A stretch of 64,000 bases of DNA from CAWKAV01 sp963847735 (GCA_963847735.1 CAWKAV010000001.1:1-64000), one strand, 5' to 3'; counted from the stretch's first letter, positions 8,116 through 18,433 are shown. Made by a program: numbers and translations. Notes: a model not told the origin generated them from the letters alone.

Positions 8116-9196
8116 TTATACTTCCGGCCGATCTCCCAGCGCTCTTTTGCGGTAGAACGAAAAAAAGGCAATCACGATGCCAGCCGAAATGAGCATGCTG
8201 CCAGCCAGGGCCAGCTTGTCGCCCGGATCGCGATTGATGGTCAGCAGGCTGAAGGTGCTGTAAGTCGCCTCGACCGGGCGGAGCACGATCCCTGCGCTTG
8301 TCAATGCCTCCGGAAGCGGTGAGCGCAGGAAGTACCAGCCTTGCCATGTTCTGCCGGTTGGGCCGTGCAGGGACAGCATCATGGCCGGGTTGTTGAGATC
8401 GCTGCTTGCCTGCACAACCCGGCCCTGGTTGTTACGCCGGGCATCCGGAAACAATGTGTCAACCTGAAGCGTGATTTCGGGCGAGATCGCCATCCGGCTG
8501 CCAGCCGTCAATTCGACAATGCCCCGTCCGGGGACATGAAAACGGAAACCCTGCAATTCCTGGCCAAAGGAGGTCGGCAGGATCACCAGCCCATCGTATA
8601 TGAGAGGATGGTTGATGCGCACCAGCGCCTTCGCAACCTGCTGATCATTTTTCCAGAGAGAGACCCGGTTGATCATATCCAGAGGCCGTCCGGAAGGCTC
8701 GAGCTGCGGGGTAAACTCTTCCAGTTGCAGGGCGTATTCCGGCATGTCGGGAATGTTCAGACGTTCTCCAGGGAAAATACGGTGCGGGCCGGAGCGGAAG
8801 CCGCTGAGATTGCCCCAGAGATAGGCGATCACCAGCAGGATGAAGCCGGCGTGAATCAGGTATTCACCGGTCTTGCGCCAGCGAGTCTTGATCTTGAAGA
8901 GCCAGTCGATCAGGCAGCAGACGGTGTTAATGCCGAACAGCAGTACGCAGAGCCCGCTGAGTGGGATCCAGGCAACCAGCAGCGGGCGCTTGCGACCATG
9001 CCTGCGGCAGCCAGCGACCCATGATGTCCTGCTCCATGTCACCGAAGATGGCCGGGTTGAAATGCATGACCAGGGAGCCGCCCATGATCAGCAGGGTCGC
9101 CGCCGAGGCCAGGGCAATCGCCAGCTTCAGGGAACAGCCGAGGTTCCACAGCCGCTGCAGAAAAGTTCTTGCATGTTGACCGGTGGACGCCATCAT
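8116..9196 (-). CDS. resB: ResB-family cytochrome c biogenesis protein (one frameshift)
   Basis: ResB with CcsA forms the system II haem delivery and ligation machine of the inner membrane. The N-terminal part (MMASTGQHARTFLQRLWNLG, then a hydrophobic helix) is read from 9196. A frame change near 9000 leads into the rest, with helices in PLSGLCVLLFGINTVCCLID and AGFILLVIAYLWGNLSG, a periplasmic domain (IFPGERLNIPDMPEYALQLE) and a final helix LALAGSMLISAGIVIAFFSF. ATG 9196 directly follows the TAG of ccsA, so the two are co-transcribed. It is shorter than classic ResB, as is common in Geobacter relatives. Cytochrome-rich surroundings fit. Confidence 0.82.
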
Positions 9197-9988
9197 CTAC
9201 TCCAGTGGATGGTTGCTTTCCAGCAACAGGCCGATGCCGAGGTAAGTGAAGAGCACGACCCCGAAGCCGGCGATCGATAGCCAGGCGTAAACACCCCCTT
9301 GCCAGCGCCGGATGAATTTGGCGTGGCACATGCCAGCATAAAACATCCAGACCAGCACCGACCAGACACTTTTGATGTTCCAGCTGAACCAGTGGCCCCA
9401 GGCAATATGTGCCCAGAGACTGCCGGCGATCATGCAGAGCGTGAACAGGCCGAAGCCGAGGAAGATCGCTTCTTCATTGATGCGGCGCAGGGTCAGCAAA
9501 TCAGGCAGCATCTCGCTCTGCAGGCGAGACTGGCAAAGGTAGAGTGCGCCGATCGAAAAAGCCATGGCGAAGAATGCGTAGCCGATGAAGGAAAAGATGA
9601 TATGCAGGCTGAACAACGGTGTGTCGAGCGCCGGAATCAACGCTGAAATGCCGGTGTCTCTGGGCAGCGCGCTGCCCAGCAGGATCAGGTTGAGCAGCAT
9701 GACAAACAGGCCGGTGGCACGGATGCGGTAGCGCAGTTCAAAGTAGAGGTAGATCAGGGCCAGCGCCCAGCTGAAGAAAAACAGCGTGGCAAAAAGATTG
9801 GTGACCGGCAGATAGCCGGCTGACCACCAGCGGTGCCCGAGCAGTCCGGTCTGCAACAGTACGCCGGCACCGATCAGGACCAGAGACGCTTTGGCAAGAA
9901 TCGTCCGCCTCCAGATAAGGTGCGCCAGGTAGCCAAGCGTCGCTGTCGCGTAGATTGCAAACAGCAGATATAAGAGAGCTTTAAACAT
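9197..9988 (-). CDS. ccsA: Cytochrome c biogenesis protein CcsA/ResC
   Basis: A polytopic membrane protein (about 8 helices, 263 residues) that carries haem to the synthase site. The WWD-like region reads GSLWAHIAWGHWFSWNIKSVW; the usual SWDPKE is SWNIKS here. Conserved histidines and WWSAGYLPVTNLFATL (the family WWxxGYxPxTN motif) are present. The start is set at ATG 9988 (MFKALLYLLFA), where AGGGA lies 7 bases upstream; an upstream in-frame ATG at 10027 lacks a site. It is divergent from bioW and overlaps nothing on its 5' side. Confidence 0.88.
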   Translation of the reverse strand: MFKALLYLLFAIYATATLGYLAHLIWRRTILAKASLVLIGAGVLLQTGLLGHRWWSAGYLPVTNLFATLFFFSWALALIYLYFELRYRIRATGLFVMLLNLILLGSALPRDTGISALIPALDTPLFSLHIIFSFIGYAFFAMAFSIGALYLCQSRLQSEMLPDLLTLRRINEEAIFLGFGLFTLCMIAGSLWAHIAWGHWFSWNIKSVWSVLVWMFYAGMCHAKFIRRWQGGVYAWLSIAGFGVVLFTYLGIGLLLESNHPLE

Positions 9989-10060
9989 TGCCATCCCTGA
10001 TTTTTTTCGCCAGATTTTTTTGCGCATAAACCTAACATTGCCGTCATATTAACCCAAGCG

Positions 10061-10106
10061 AAAAGAGTTGTTAACCAGTGCCGCTGCGATGGTTGACAAC
10101 TCTTTT
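10061..10106. promoter_or_regulatory. BirA-type biotin operator overlapping the bioW promoter
   Basis: TTGTTAACC (10068-10076), 14 bases, then GGTTGACAA (10091-10099) fits the BirA operator form TTGTnAACC-spacer-GGTTnACAA. The symmetry extends outward to 17-base arms (10061-10077 and 10090-10106). The right half contains TTGACA (10093-10098), which with TAGTTT at 10116-10121 (17-base spacer) makes a plausible promoter for bioW. Binding of biotinyl-AMP-loaded BirA would block it. The site also lies in front of the divergent ccsA. Confidence 0.85.
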
Positions 10107-10128
10107 CCACAATGCTAGTTTCTTGCCC

Positions 10129-10940
10129 ATGCAGAGTCTCCTTTACTCAGTGCGCATGCGTGCGGCATGTCATGGTCTGCACCTTGCCGGTGCCGAACGA
10201 ATCGTTGCCGAAGCCGCCGTGAGCGACATGGTCGCGGACCTGACGGCGCGGGCCATGCTTTGTGCCAACGGGCCGGCCGATGTTGTCCAATGCAGCGTCG
10301 AACGAATTGATCCGGCGACGGTTCGCTATGCACAACTGCCTGATGTAGTTACCTGCCAGGTGCATGATTGGCGGGCAGGGCGCCAGGCGGCGGCCAGCCT
10401 GTTGACCCACGCAGGTGTCAAGGCAGAGGTCGCGGTTCAGGCGGTGCAGTTGCTTGCCCTTGGTGCCGGGCCCGGCGGCAATGTGATGCGTGGTGCTGTT
10501 ATTATGGACGCATTCACCGGTGAGCGCCTTGAGAGCGACCCGTCTCGTGGTGTCAGGGTCTCAAGAATGGATCTGACTCCGGAGTGTCGGGCAAAGCTGG
10601 AACCGGAACTGGCAGCCGTGGGACTTGGTCATCATCGCGTTCTGGAGGCTCTGGTGCTGGCAGGCAAGGTGCTCTGTGCGCCGGGGATTGTCGCTGAACT
10701 CTGCTGGTCTGATGACCCGGCTTACACAACCGGATACGTTTCTGATCCGCAAGGCGGCTATCAGCGGATTTCCGATTTGAAACCGGCTGGCGACTCGCGC
10801 GGCGGGAGGGTCTTTTTTGTCACACCTGGCGGGTGTCTCACTGGCAAGGAGTTGTCGATTACCTGGAGCATCAGGCGATTTTGTTCAATGTCTCCGGAGC
10901 AATATTACCAGCAAGAGAATGGATGGCCCCTGATGAATGA
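10129..10940 (+). CDS. bioW: 6-carboxyhexanoate-CoA ligase (pimeloyl-CoA synthetase; one frameshift)
   Basis: BioW activates free pimelate to pimeloyl-CoA for biotin synthesis. Family features seen are YSVRMRA at the N-terminus, GAERIV, GAGPGGNVMRGAVIMDAFTG, GERLESDPSRGVRVSRMD and GGRVFFV near the C-terminus. A frame change near 10850 replaces the end; the restored frame reads VDYLEHQAILFNVSGAILPA and stops at TGA 10938-10940, overlapping the bioF start. There is no Shine-Dalgarno sequence before ATG 10129, and the predicted +1 falls about at the ATG, so the mRNA may be leaderless. First gene of the bioWFHC operon. Confidence 0.88.
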
Positions 10941-12111
10941 TTGGCAACTTGAACTGGAGCAGACTTGAACAGCAGGGCCTGTTGCGCTCGTTACGTATCG
11001 TTGAGGATGGCCAGGGGCCGAAGGTTCGCGTTAACGGTCGTGAAGTCCTGCTGCTTTGCTCCAATAACTATCTCGGCATTGCCGGACACCCGGCCCTGGT
11101 CGAAAAGATGGTTGCCGCGACCAGGGAGCTTGGCGTCGGTTCCGGTGCCAGTCGTCTGGTCTCCGGGACCATGCCGACTCATGCCGCCCTCGAAGAACGC
11201 ATCGCCGCCTTCAAGGAGACGCCGGCCGCGCTGCTTTTCAATTCAGGCTATGCTGCCAATACCGGAATTCTGCAGGGCTTGTTCGGCCCGGATGATGTGA
11301 TCTTTTCCGATGAACTCAATCATGCCTCAATCATTGACGGTTGCCGGTTGGCACGGGCTCGCACCATCGTCTACCCCCATTGTGATACTGCCGCTCTTGC
11401 AGAACTCATGGAACGCGAGAAACCGAACCGCAAGGGCCGCTGGCTGATCGTCACCGACGGTGTTTTCAGCATGGATGGCGATATGGCGCCATTGGCTGAA
11501 CTCTGTGACCTGAAAGAGGCACATGATGCGCTGCTGATGGTTGATGATGCCCACGGCACGGGTGTGCTGGGCCAGAACGGGCGGGGTACAGGAGAGCATC
11601 TCAACTGTCTCGAACGCATCGATCTGCACATGGGAACCCTCGGCAAAGCCCTGGGCTGTGCCGGGGCCTATCTTGCCGCGGAGCGGGTGGTTATCGACAC
11701 GCTGATCAATCACAGTCGTTCTTTCATCTTTTCCACCAGCCTGCCGCCGGGTGTGCCGGCCGCCGCCATGGCGGCCATTGATCTTGTCGACAGTGCAGAG
11801 GGCAGGGCGCTGCGGGAGAAGCTGGAGAGCAATCGTGCCCGGCTGGCCGGTGTGTTGCTGGCGGGCGGTATGGATTTGCTGGGCAGCACGACGCAGATTA
11901 TCCCGGTGTTGACCAAACATCCCGCAGCCGACCATGAAGATGACCGCCCGACTGCTTGAAGAGGGCATCTTCCTGCAGGGGATTCGTCCTCCTACGGTGG
12001 CGACCGGGTCTCTGTCGCCTGCGTGCGACGGTTATGGCCAGTCATGAATCAGCAGATCTTGATCGTGCAGCGGCCAGGATTCTTTCTGTTTTCAAGGAGT
12101 TTGCCGGGTGA
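10933..12111 (+). CDS. bioF: 8-amino-7-oxononanoate synthase (frameshifts)
   Basis: PLP-dependent condensation of pimeloyl thioester with alanine. Landmarks: NNYLGIAGHPALVEKM, GVGSGASRLVSGTMPTHAAL, FSDELNHASIIDG, VDDAHGTGVLG and the lysine site MGTLGKALGCAGAY. The likely start is ATG 10933 (MNDWQLELEQ). An extra A near 10965 breaks the frame, and further breaks lie near 11925 and 12018; the C-terminus reads ARLLEEGIFLQGIRPPTV then SRLRATVMASH, ending at TGA 12109-12111. Both ends overlap neighbours (bioW stop and bioH GTG), indicating translational coupling. Confidence 0.92.
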
Positions 12112-12914
12112 AGCAATCCTGCTTCAGGCTGCCGGATGGCCGACAGCTGACCTGGTATGAGATCGGCCAGGGGCGCCCCCTGGTGCTGTTGCATGGTTGG
12201 GCGATGTCGGCAGCGGTGTTCAGTGAAATTGCCGTACTGCTTGGCGACGGTTTTCGTCTGCTGATACCGGACCTTCCCGGCCATGGCGCGTCTTCCCCTT
12301 CGCCACAGAACGGTCTGGCCGATATTGCGGCTGACCTGGCTTGCTGGCTTGCCGCTGTCGAGAAGAATCCTGTTGCGCTGGTCGGCTGGTCACTGGGCGG
12401 CATGCTTGGTCTCGAAATAGCTCGCCAGGAGAAAGTGCCGGTCAAGCGCTTGGTCCTGATCGGGACAACGCCACGCTTTACCACCAGCAGCGACTGGTTG
12501 TTTGGTCTGCCGCTTGCGCAGGTGCGAGCCTTGGCGCGAAATCTGGAGCGGCGCTTCGAGGCAACTCTGGCGGATTTCTTCGCCTTGGCCTTTGCCGGTG
12601 AAAAGATCAACGCAGAAAGACTGCGCACGATCAGAAATTTTGCCGTCAAACGGAGCCCTCTGCCTGATCGGACTGTCGCCCTGAGTTTACTGAATATGCT
12701 GGCGGATCAGGATCAGCGCAACGTCCTCTCTGAGATTCATCAGCCCACGTTGGTTCTGCATGGCGAACTTGACCAGATAACACCCGCCTCAGCAGGTCGC
12801 TCCCTGGCCGAAAGGCTCCCGCAAGGAACATATGTGGAGTTTCCGGGCGTTGGACATGGCCCTTTTCTGAGTCGACCGCAAGAAGCCGTCGCAATCATCC
12901 GGGAGTTTTGTTGA
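12108..12914 (+). CDS. bioH: Pimeloyl-[ACP] methyl ester esterase
   Basis: An alpha/beta hydrolase of 268 residues that releases pimeloyl-ACP from its methyl ester, closing the BioC-BioH route. The nucleophile elbow is GWSLGG, the acid is in LVLHGELDQITPA, and the catalytic histidine is in GVGHGPFLSRP. LLHGWAMSAAVF forms the oxyanion region. The start is GTG 12108, overlapping the bioF stop by four bases. The frame is intact. Placement between bioF and bioC supports BioH over a generic hydrolase. Confidence 0.9.
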   Translation: MKQSCFRLPDGRQLTWYEIGQGRPLVLLHGWAMSAAVFSEIAVLLGDGFRLLIPDLPGHGASSPSPQNGLADIAADLACWLAAVEKNPVALVGWSLGGMLGLEIARQEKVPVKRLVLIGTTPRFTTSSDWLFGLPLAQVRALARNLERRFEATLADFFALAFAGEKINAERLRTIRNFAVKRSPLPDRTVALSLLNMLADQDQRNVLSEIHQPTLVLHGELDQITPASAGRSLAERLPQGTYVEFPGVGHGPFLSRPQEAVAIIREFC

Positions 12915-13743
12915 TGGTTCCGATCAAAGCTATCGACAGTGCCCTGATGCGTGGCAATTTCTCAAGTCATGCGGGAGATTACGATCGCTATGCGTCGGTG
13001 CAGAAACGGGTTGTTGAGCTCTTGTGCGAAAGGATGTCGGCTTTCGAGATGGAGGATGGGCCGATGCTGGATGTTGGCACCGGCACCGGTGCTCTTGCTG
13101 CCGAGATGCTCGGTTTTGATCCAGCCAAAAAACTTGTCGTGATGGATATTGCTCATGGCATGACTCGGCAGGCGGCAAACAGGTTGCCGGTTGTGGCTGC
13201 CTGTGACGGTGACGCAAGGCATCTGCCGTTCCTTGGTGAAACTTTTGCCGGTGTTGTTTCCAGTTCCGTCTACCAGTGGGTCGAATGTCTGCCAACAGCC
13301 TTTGCTGAAGTCTCCAGGGTTCTCAAGCCCGGCGGATTCTTTTTTGTGGCACTCTTTGGTGAGAAGACGCTTTGTGAACTGCGCGGTTCACATCGTCAGG
13401 CTGTCGCTGAAAACAATAGGAGTCGAGCCTCTCATGTCCAGAGCTTCCCGACCCTCAACGAAGTTTCTGCCGCCATCGGTCGGCGGGGTTATCCTGCCGC
13501 GATCTGCAAAGCACGATGGAGGTGGAATATCATACCGATGTGTCCGATCTCCTGCGACAGCTCAAACAGATTGGTGCCAGCAACGCCTCTGCAGACCGTC
13601 CGCGTGGTCTGGCGTCTCGCCGGGTCATGCAATCAATGATGCAAGCATACGAAAAAAGTCATCGGTGTCATGCCGGGTTGCCGGCAAGTTACGAGGTCAT
13701 GGTCGCGATTGCGGAAAAGCATAACCGTTCTGGAGTTCTGTAG
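12914..13743 (+). CDS. bioC: Malonyl-ACP O-methyltransferase (two frameshifts)
   Basis: BioC methylates the malonyl-ACP carboxyl so that fatty acid synthase can build the pimelate chain. The SAM motif is MLDVGTGTGALAAEM. Family features are NFSSHAGDYDRYASVQ at the N-terminus, SSSVYQWVECLPTAFAEVSR and VLKPGGFFFVALFG. Breaks near 13480 and 13515 shift the frame; the C-terminal part MEVEYHTDVSDLLRQLKQIG and MQAYEKSHRCHAGLPASYEV is as expected for BioC. ATG 12914 overlaps the bioH stop. Last gene of the operon. Confidence 0.88.
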
Positions 13744-13759
13744 CAGGGGAAATATAAAA

Positions 13760-13790
13760 CGGGGGCAACATGCGAATCATGTTGCCCCCG
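13760..13790 (-). terminator. Strong hairpin terminator between bioC and the ArsR gene
   Basis: A 13-base stem (CGGGGGCAACATG with its complement) has a five-base loop. On the minus strand it is followed by TTTTATATTT, so it best fits the end of the ArsR gene. It may also stop transcripts from bioC. Confidence 0.8.
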
Positions 13791-13854
13791 TGGTCCTGTG
13801 AACTGTTGCCGTTTTATGTTTTACTGTTTATGTCGCAAGGCAACATTCGGGTTT

Positions 13855-14158
13855 TTATGCGCAGGCAAAACCTTCCATCAAGGATTCGACAATCCTTGCG
13901 GGCTTCTACCGAGGTGACCTGGTAAAAAACTTCAACGCCATCACGCTTGCCTTCGATGATCCCTTTGTTTTTGAGCAGGGCAAGGTGCTGGGATACGGTT
14001 GCCTGCGGTAATTCGAGGCATTCCCAGATTTTTTTGACATTGCAGGACTGGGACATGAGGCCAGCGACGATCTTCAATCGAACCGGATGACCGAGAACTT
14101 TCAGGATTTCTGCTTCACGGTCAAAATTGATGGATTTGTCGAATTCAACGTCTGCCAT
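13855..14158 (-). CDS. ArsR-family winged-helix regulator (C-terminal frameshift)
   Basis: A small metal- or redox-responsive repressor of about 100 residues. The winged-helix core shows AEILKVLGHPVRLKIVAGLM, then CNVKKIWECLELPQATVSQH (recognition helix ATVSQHLALL) and the wing GIIEGKRDGVEVFYQV. Cysteines in SQSCNVKKIWECLE could bind metal or sense oxidation. The open frame reads on to 13814 after an extra G near 13890. The corrected end is KIVESLMEGFACA with TAA at 13855-13857. Divergent from the exchanger gene, which it may control. Confidence 0.85.
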
Positions 14159-14356
14159 ATATTTGTCCTTTTTGAAAAATTGAATATATGGATATTAGCC
14201 CTCATGCCTGATGAAATGTCAAGATATTCATATGGCATGCGTCTTACTCTCGACAAGGGAAGGCGCAGGTATTAGACTAAATTTTTTCGGTATATTTATG
14301 TATAGATATCCCTGAAAATCGGGATTTCGCCGTTCTTGATCAATGAGGATTTCAGA

Positions 14357-15316
14357 ATGTTCCTTGGTGTCATACTTGTTCTGGCGGGTTTACTGCTGCT
14401 TTATTACGGTGCTGAGTATCCTGGTGACCGGCAGTTCGCGCCTGGCCCTGTCTTTCGGTGTCAGGCCTTTAGTGGTTGGGCTCACGGTTGTCGCTTTCGC
14501 GACCAGCATGCCGGAGCTCATGGTCTCGGTCTTTGCGGCGATCCGGGGAGCCTCATCAATGGCTGCCGGCAATATTATCGGCTCCAATATTGCCAATATT
14601 GGCTTGATCCTCGGCGTTGCCGCCCTGATTACCCCGATTGTTGTCGCACGTTCCACCCTGGTTCGTGAAGTGCCGATCATGATTGCTGCTTCGCTCGGCG
14701 TCTACTGGTGGCGATGGATGGCGAAATTGCTTTTGTGAATGGGTCTGGTGCTTTTCCTGAGTCTTGCTGGCATTTCTTGTCTACTGCTTAGTGACGGCAC
14801 GTGGTCCTCTGCTTCCGGAGGATGGCGAGGTTGAGAAAGCCATCGATGCAATGCTCTGCAGGGCGCGGCAGGAATAGTCGTACTGGTTCTGGTTGGCATG
14901 GTCGGCCTGGGGCTTGGTGCCGAGTTGATGGTGCGTGGCGCGGTCATGATCGCTACTCTGCTCGGTGTCTCCGAGTTGGTTATCGGTCTCTCAATCGTTG
15001 CCGTAGGTACCAGTCTGCCGGAATTGGCTGCGTCGGTGATGAGTGCCTGGAAAGGGGAGATGGATATCAGCGTCGGCAATGTGATCGGCAGCAATATTTT
15101 CAATGTTCTCTTTGTTCTTGGCATCTGTCCGATGATTCGACCGATCACCATTGAGCCGAGGGTCCTGAGTTCTGGATTTCCCGATCATGCTGGCTTTTTG
15201 TGCGCTGTTGATCTGTTCTGCTGACCATGATACCGCCCCGGCTTCAACTGGATCGCAAACGTGGCGTAATGCTGTTGGGGGCTTACCTGCTCTTTGTTGT
15301 GAGTCTTTTTCTATGA
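14357..15316 (+). CDS. CaCA-family Na+/Ca2+ exchanger (several frameshifts)
   Basis: A ten-helix inner-membrane cation exchanger of about 320 residues. Both alpha repeats are plain: GLTVVAFATSMPELMVSVFA with GNIIGSNIANIGLILG, and GLSIVAVGTSLPELAASVMS with GNVIGSNIFNVLFVLG. Frame breaks occur near 14417, 14720, 14760-14880 and 15180. The C-terminus (RKRGVMLLGAYLLFVVSLFL) ends at TGA 15314-15316, overlapping the next gene. The start at ATG 14357 is followed by the hydrophobic MFLGVILVLAGLLLLYYGAE. It could be under control of the divergent ArsR regulator. Confidence 0.85.
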
Positions 15317-16135
15317 TGCCAGAGGGTTCTCTTGTCGTTGTTCACTTGGCACGGTGCTGTTCCTGTCTGTTCCTGAACAGGTTGGCGCGCAAGAGCCCGT
15401 TATTGCAAAGCCGATTCAGCAGACTGGTTGGTGAAAACTATCTCTACTCCATTGATTTTCTCTTTTTTAAAAGATTGGCAGAAGGCGAATTGCGGTTTTC
15501 CGGCGACCGATCAGACCAATATCTATCGAGCAGAGTTGATCGGGCGTACTCTGGGAATCGCTTCCTGGCTGACCGGAGATCGCACCCAGACATACTCGTC
15601 GCTGATGGAATTGACCCCGGACGGTTCTTTGCGCAGCATCGAACACGCTGCGCAAGATCGATAAGCACAAGTGGGGCAAGTGGCAAAATCGGGGTCGAAG
15701 CCATCGGTACGATTACGAGCAGGGTAAGGTTATCGACGAAAAGACAGAAGAGGGGTTGTTTCGCTCAAGGAAAGAGCATGATATTCCTGAAGGGTCAGCA
15801 GCCTGTTGATATGCTGACGGCATTTTATAACCTGCGCACTGGGTGTCTACGGTCCTCTTGTCCGTGGTGCCCACTTTATGATTCCGACCTATTCCAGTGA
15901 CGGCTTTACCGATATAGAAGTCAATGTTTTGACCGCTGAACAACAGGCCAAACAAAGTATTTCCCTGCTCACGGGACTGCTAGTGCATGGCTAAAATTGA
16001 CCCGAAAATCTTTGAGACTGGCAGCGGCATCTTGTATGTCTGGTTCAATAATGAAGGTGTTCCTGAACGCGGCATTGTGGAAGATATGATTGGCCTGGGA
16101 GATGTTATGGGTACCTGGATAAGGAGGGCCTATGA
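15313..16135 (+). CDS. DUF3108-type exported protein (several frameshifts)
   Basis: Pieces in three frames form one DUF3108-like protein: GENYLYSIDFLFFKRLAEGE, then YRAELIGRTLGIASWLTGDR, YSSLMELTPDGSLRSIEHA, RYDYEQGKVIDEKTEEGLFR and QQPVDMLTAFYNLRTG. The family is a periplasmic beta-rich protein of unknown role. The start is taken at ATG 15313, overlapping the exchanger stop. The end is taken at TGA 16133-16135, which overlaps the ATG of the next gene; the frame that is open there actually runs to about 16172, so one more break is assumed. It is probably in one operon with the exchanger and the pyrophosphatase. Confidence 0.6.
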
Positions 16136-17793
16136 GCCGAACGGAAAGAATTTTTGTCGTTGGGCATCGTAACCCGGATACGGACTCTATCTGCAGCGCC
16201 ATAGCCTATGCAGACGCTGTGTCAACGACAGGGCAGGAGACAATGTTTTTCCGGCACGCGCCGGGCACCTTAATCGTCAGACCGAGTTTGTCCTCGATAC
16301 TTTGGGCCAGCAACCACCGGCTCTCTTGACCGATGTTTATCCCCGTCTGCGTGACACCGTTGACGACAAGCCGGTCGTGATTGATGCCGATGCACCGCTC
16401 ATGCAGGCGCTTGAATTGATGCGTCAACGTGATATCCGCATGTTGCCGGTCGTTGACGCCGACGGCCGGCCGCTCGGCGCGTTGATTCTGAAGCGACTTA
16501 CCGAGCATGTTTTTCTGCCCCGCGAAGGTCGTCCTATCCGCCAGGTGCTTTCCTCGCCAGGCTCAATCCAGGCTTGTCTGCAGGCAACGGCTGTCAATCT
16601 TGTTGATGAAACGCATACTGAGGAGCTCGACCTGTTTGTTGGTGCGATGTCTGTCGAGAGCTTTCATCAGCGTCTTGGCTGGTGCTGACCCGCGGCGGAT
16701 CGTGGTGTTTACCGGTGATCGCCGGGATATCCAGCAGAGTGCCATCGAGTCGGGGATTCGTCTGCTGGTTGTGACGGGCGGATTGCCTATCGATGACGAT
16801 CTTGTGGCGCTGGCACGTGAGCGGGGCGTCTCTGTCCTGTGTACTGCTTTCGATACGGCGACCAGCGCTCTTCTGGCCCGGATGTCGACACCGGTACACC
16901 TACCTGGTGTGATGCAGATATCCCCAGAGCGCATCGGGATGATCGCCTCGATGAAATTCGCAAAGTGCTGATGCGCAGCACTGCCCCGGGAGTCATGGTC
17001 CTTGATGACGACGGCAAGGTTTGCGGCGTGGCGACAAAATCGAATCTGCTGCAGGTCGTCATCGCTTAAGCTGATTCTGGTTGATCACAACGAACTATCA
17101 CAAGCCGTTCCTGGCGCTGACCAGGTGGATATCCTCGAAGTCATTGATCATCATCGTCTGGGAAATTTCCACACTGAGGCGCCGATTCGCTTTATCAATC
17201 AGCCTCTTGGCAGTACCTGCTCGGTTGTTGCTACCCTTTATCCGACAGGCCGGAATTGAGCCGGAACCAAAGATCGCCTCTCTTCTGCTGGCTGGATTGC
17301 TGTCTGATACGGTGCTGTTGAAGTCACCGACGACAACTGATGTGGATCGTGACCTGGTGGCTTGGCTCGAAAAATGTTCCGGTCTGGATGCCCAGTGTCT
17401 TCGGACGTCAGATGTTTCAGGCGGGCAGTACTCTTGCTGCCTACCCAAGCATGGAGGAGCTCTGTTGACCGCGGATTTTAAGGAATATGAAGTCGATGCC
17501 CGCCGTTTTGGGATTGGACAGGTCGAAGTTGTCACTTTTCAGGAGTTTGAAGAACGCGGCAAGAGATTCTCTCCGGTCTTGAAGCTCTTGTGCTAAGTGT
17601 AACCTGCGATTTGGCTGGATTGTTGGTGACTGATATTGTCCAGCAGAACAGCCAGTTCGTGGTGCGTGGTGACAGGGATTTGATCGCGTCGATTGGCTAC
17701 CCGCAGACTGGAGTCCGGACGATTTGACTGAAGGGTGTTCTGTCACGCAAGAAACAACTGATCCCACATCTTCTGCGGGCGTTTAAGGAATGA
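16132..17793 (+). CDS. Manganese-dependent inorganic pyrophosphatase, CBS-containing (many frameshifts)
   Basis: Family II (DHH) pyrophosphatase of about 550 residues with an inserted regulatory block. The N-terminal metal site is VVGHRNPDTDSICSAIAYAD. Two CBS-like halves (PLMQALELMRQRDIRMLPVV and LDEIRKVLMRSTAPGVMVLD) surround a DRTGG-like part (IESGIRLLVVTGG). The catalytic DHN and DHH follow: LILVDHNELSQ, VIDHHRLGNFHTEAPIRFIN, then LLLAGLLSDTVLLKSPTTT. The protein is scattered across all three frames, with breaks near 16240, 16675, 16905, 17070, 17235 and 17390 among others. AAGGAGGG just before ATG 16132 sets the start. CBS domains in this family bind adenine nucleotides. Sequence error is the likely cause of the damage. 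Confidence 0.88.
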
Positions 17794-17915
17794 ATTGAAG
17801 CTCATGTCCAGCAAGGGCAAGATGAAGTGTTATTACACTGCAATTGAAGAATTCAGCGGTTAAGAATATTGCAGGGAATCCGCAGGTTTTAAAGGAGACA
17901 TGTCAGACAAAAAAA

Positions 17916-17950
17916 GACCCCGCGTAAGGAGGGGGGGGATACGCGGGGTC
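17916..17950 (-). terminator. Intrinsic terminator (minus strand)
   Basis: An 11-base perfect stem GACCCCGCGTA/TACGCGGGGTC is followed on the minus strand by seven T. It would stop leftward transcription towards the pyrophosphatase gene. Confidence 0.85.
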
Positions 17951-18105
17951 CATAGAGCTCTTCGGCTTGCAGGCAAACGAAGAGTTGATCTAATATAACA
18001 AATCTTGATCGGTTTGGCAACTAAAATTTGAGATAATTGTGAGAAAAAAGTGTGGGAGACGAAAGATCTCTCGAAGTTGGCTTGTGAGTTATGAGTCTCA
18101 ACAAA

Positions 18106-18136
18106 AAGGATGCTGGAAAACCAGCACCCTTTTTGC
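18106..18136 (-). terminator. Bidirectional terminator after the ppcA-like gene
   Basis: The stem GGTGCTGG/CCAGCATC has A-rich and T-rich flanks on both sides, 23 bases past the cytochrome stop on the minus strand. Confidence 0.85.
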
Positions 18137-18158
18137 GAGCATTGCGTGCGATTAATAA

Positions 18159-18433
18159 TTACTTCTTGTGGCAATCGTTACACTTGGTCGGACCGTTCAT
18201 CTCTTTGTGGCAGTCCTTGCAAGTTGTTGTGACCGAAGTCTTTGTTAACTTCGATTTTGGCCGGGGTCCCTTCGTGACATTTGGCGCAATCGCCAGCCAA
18301 CTCTTTCCTGATGAGCTTTGTGGTTGAAGGTAATGTTGCCCTTCGAGTTTTCGTAGGTGTAACTGTCAGCAGCAACTGCAACGTTGGCACCAACGAAGGC
18401 CAGCAGCATCATGATGATTACCAGTTTCTTCAT
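18159..18433 (-). CDS. PpcA-like triheme periplasmic cytochrome c7 (two frameshifts)
   Basis: Small periplasmic electron carrier of the Geobacter PpcA family, about 90 residues. The signal peptide is MKKLVIIMMLLAFVGANVAVAA. The mature part reads NSKGNITFNHKAHQERVG, DCAKCHEGTPAKIEVNK, DFGHN, then TCKDCHKEMNGPTKCNDCHK, giving three CxxCH and the paired histidines. Extra or missing bases near 18300 and 18212 split it over frames; the restored end is TAA at 18159-18161. GGGAGAAG precedes ATG 18433. It carries electrons from the inner membrane towards outer-membrane conduits. Confidence 0.9.
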
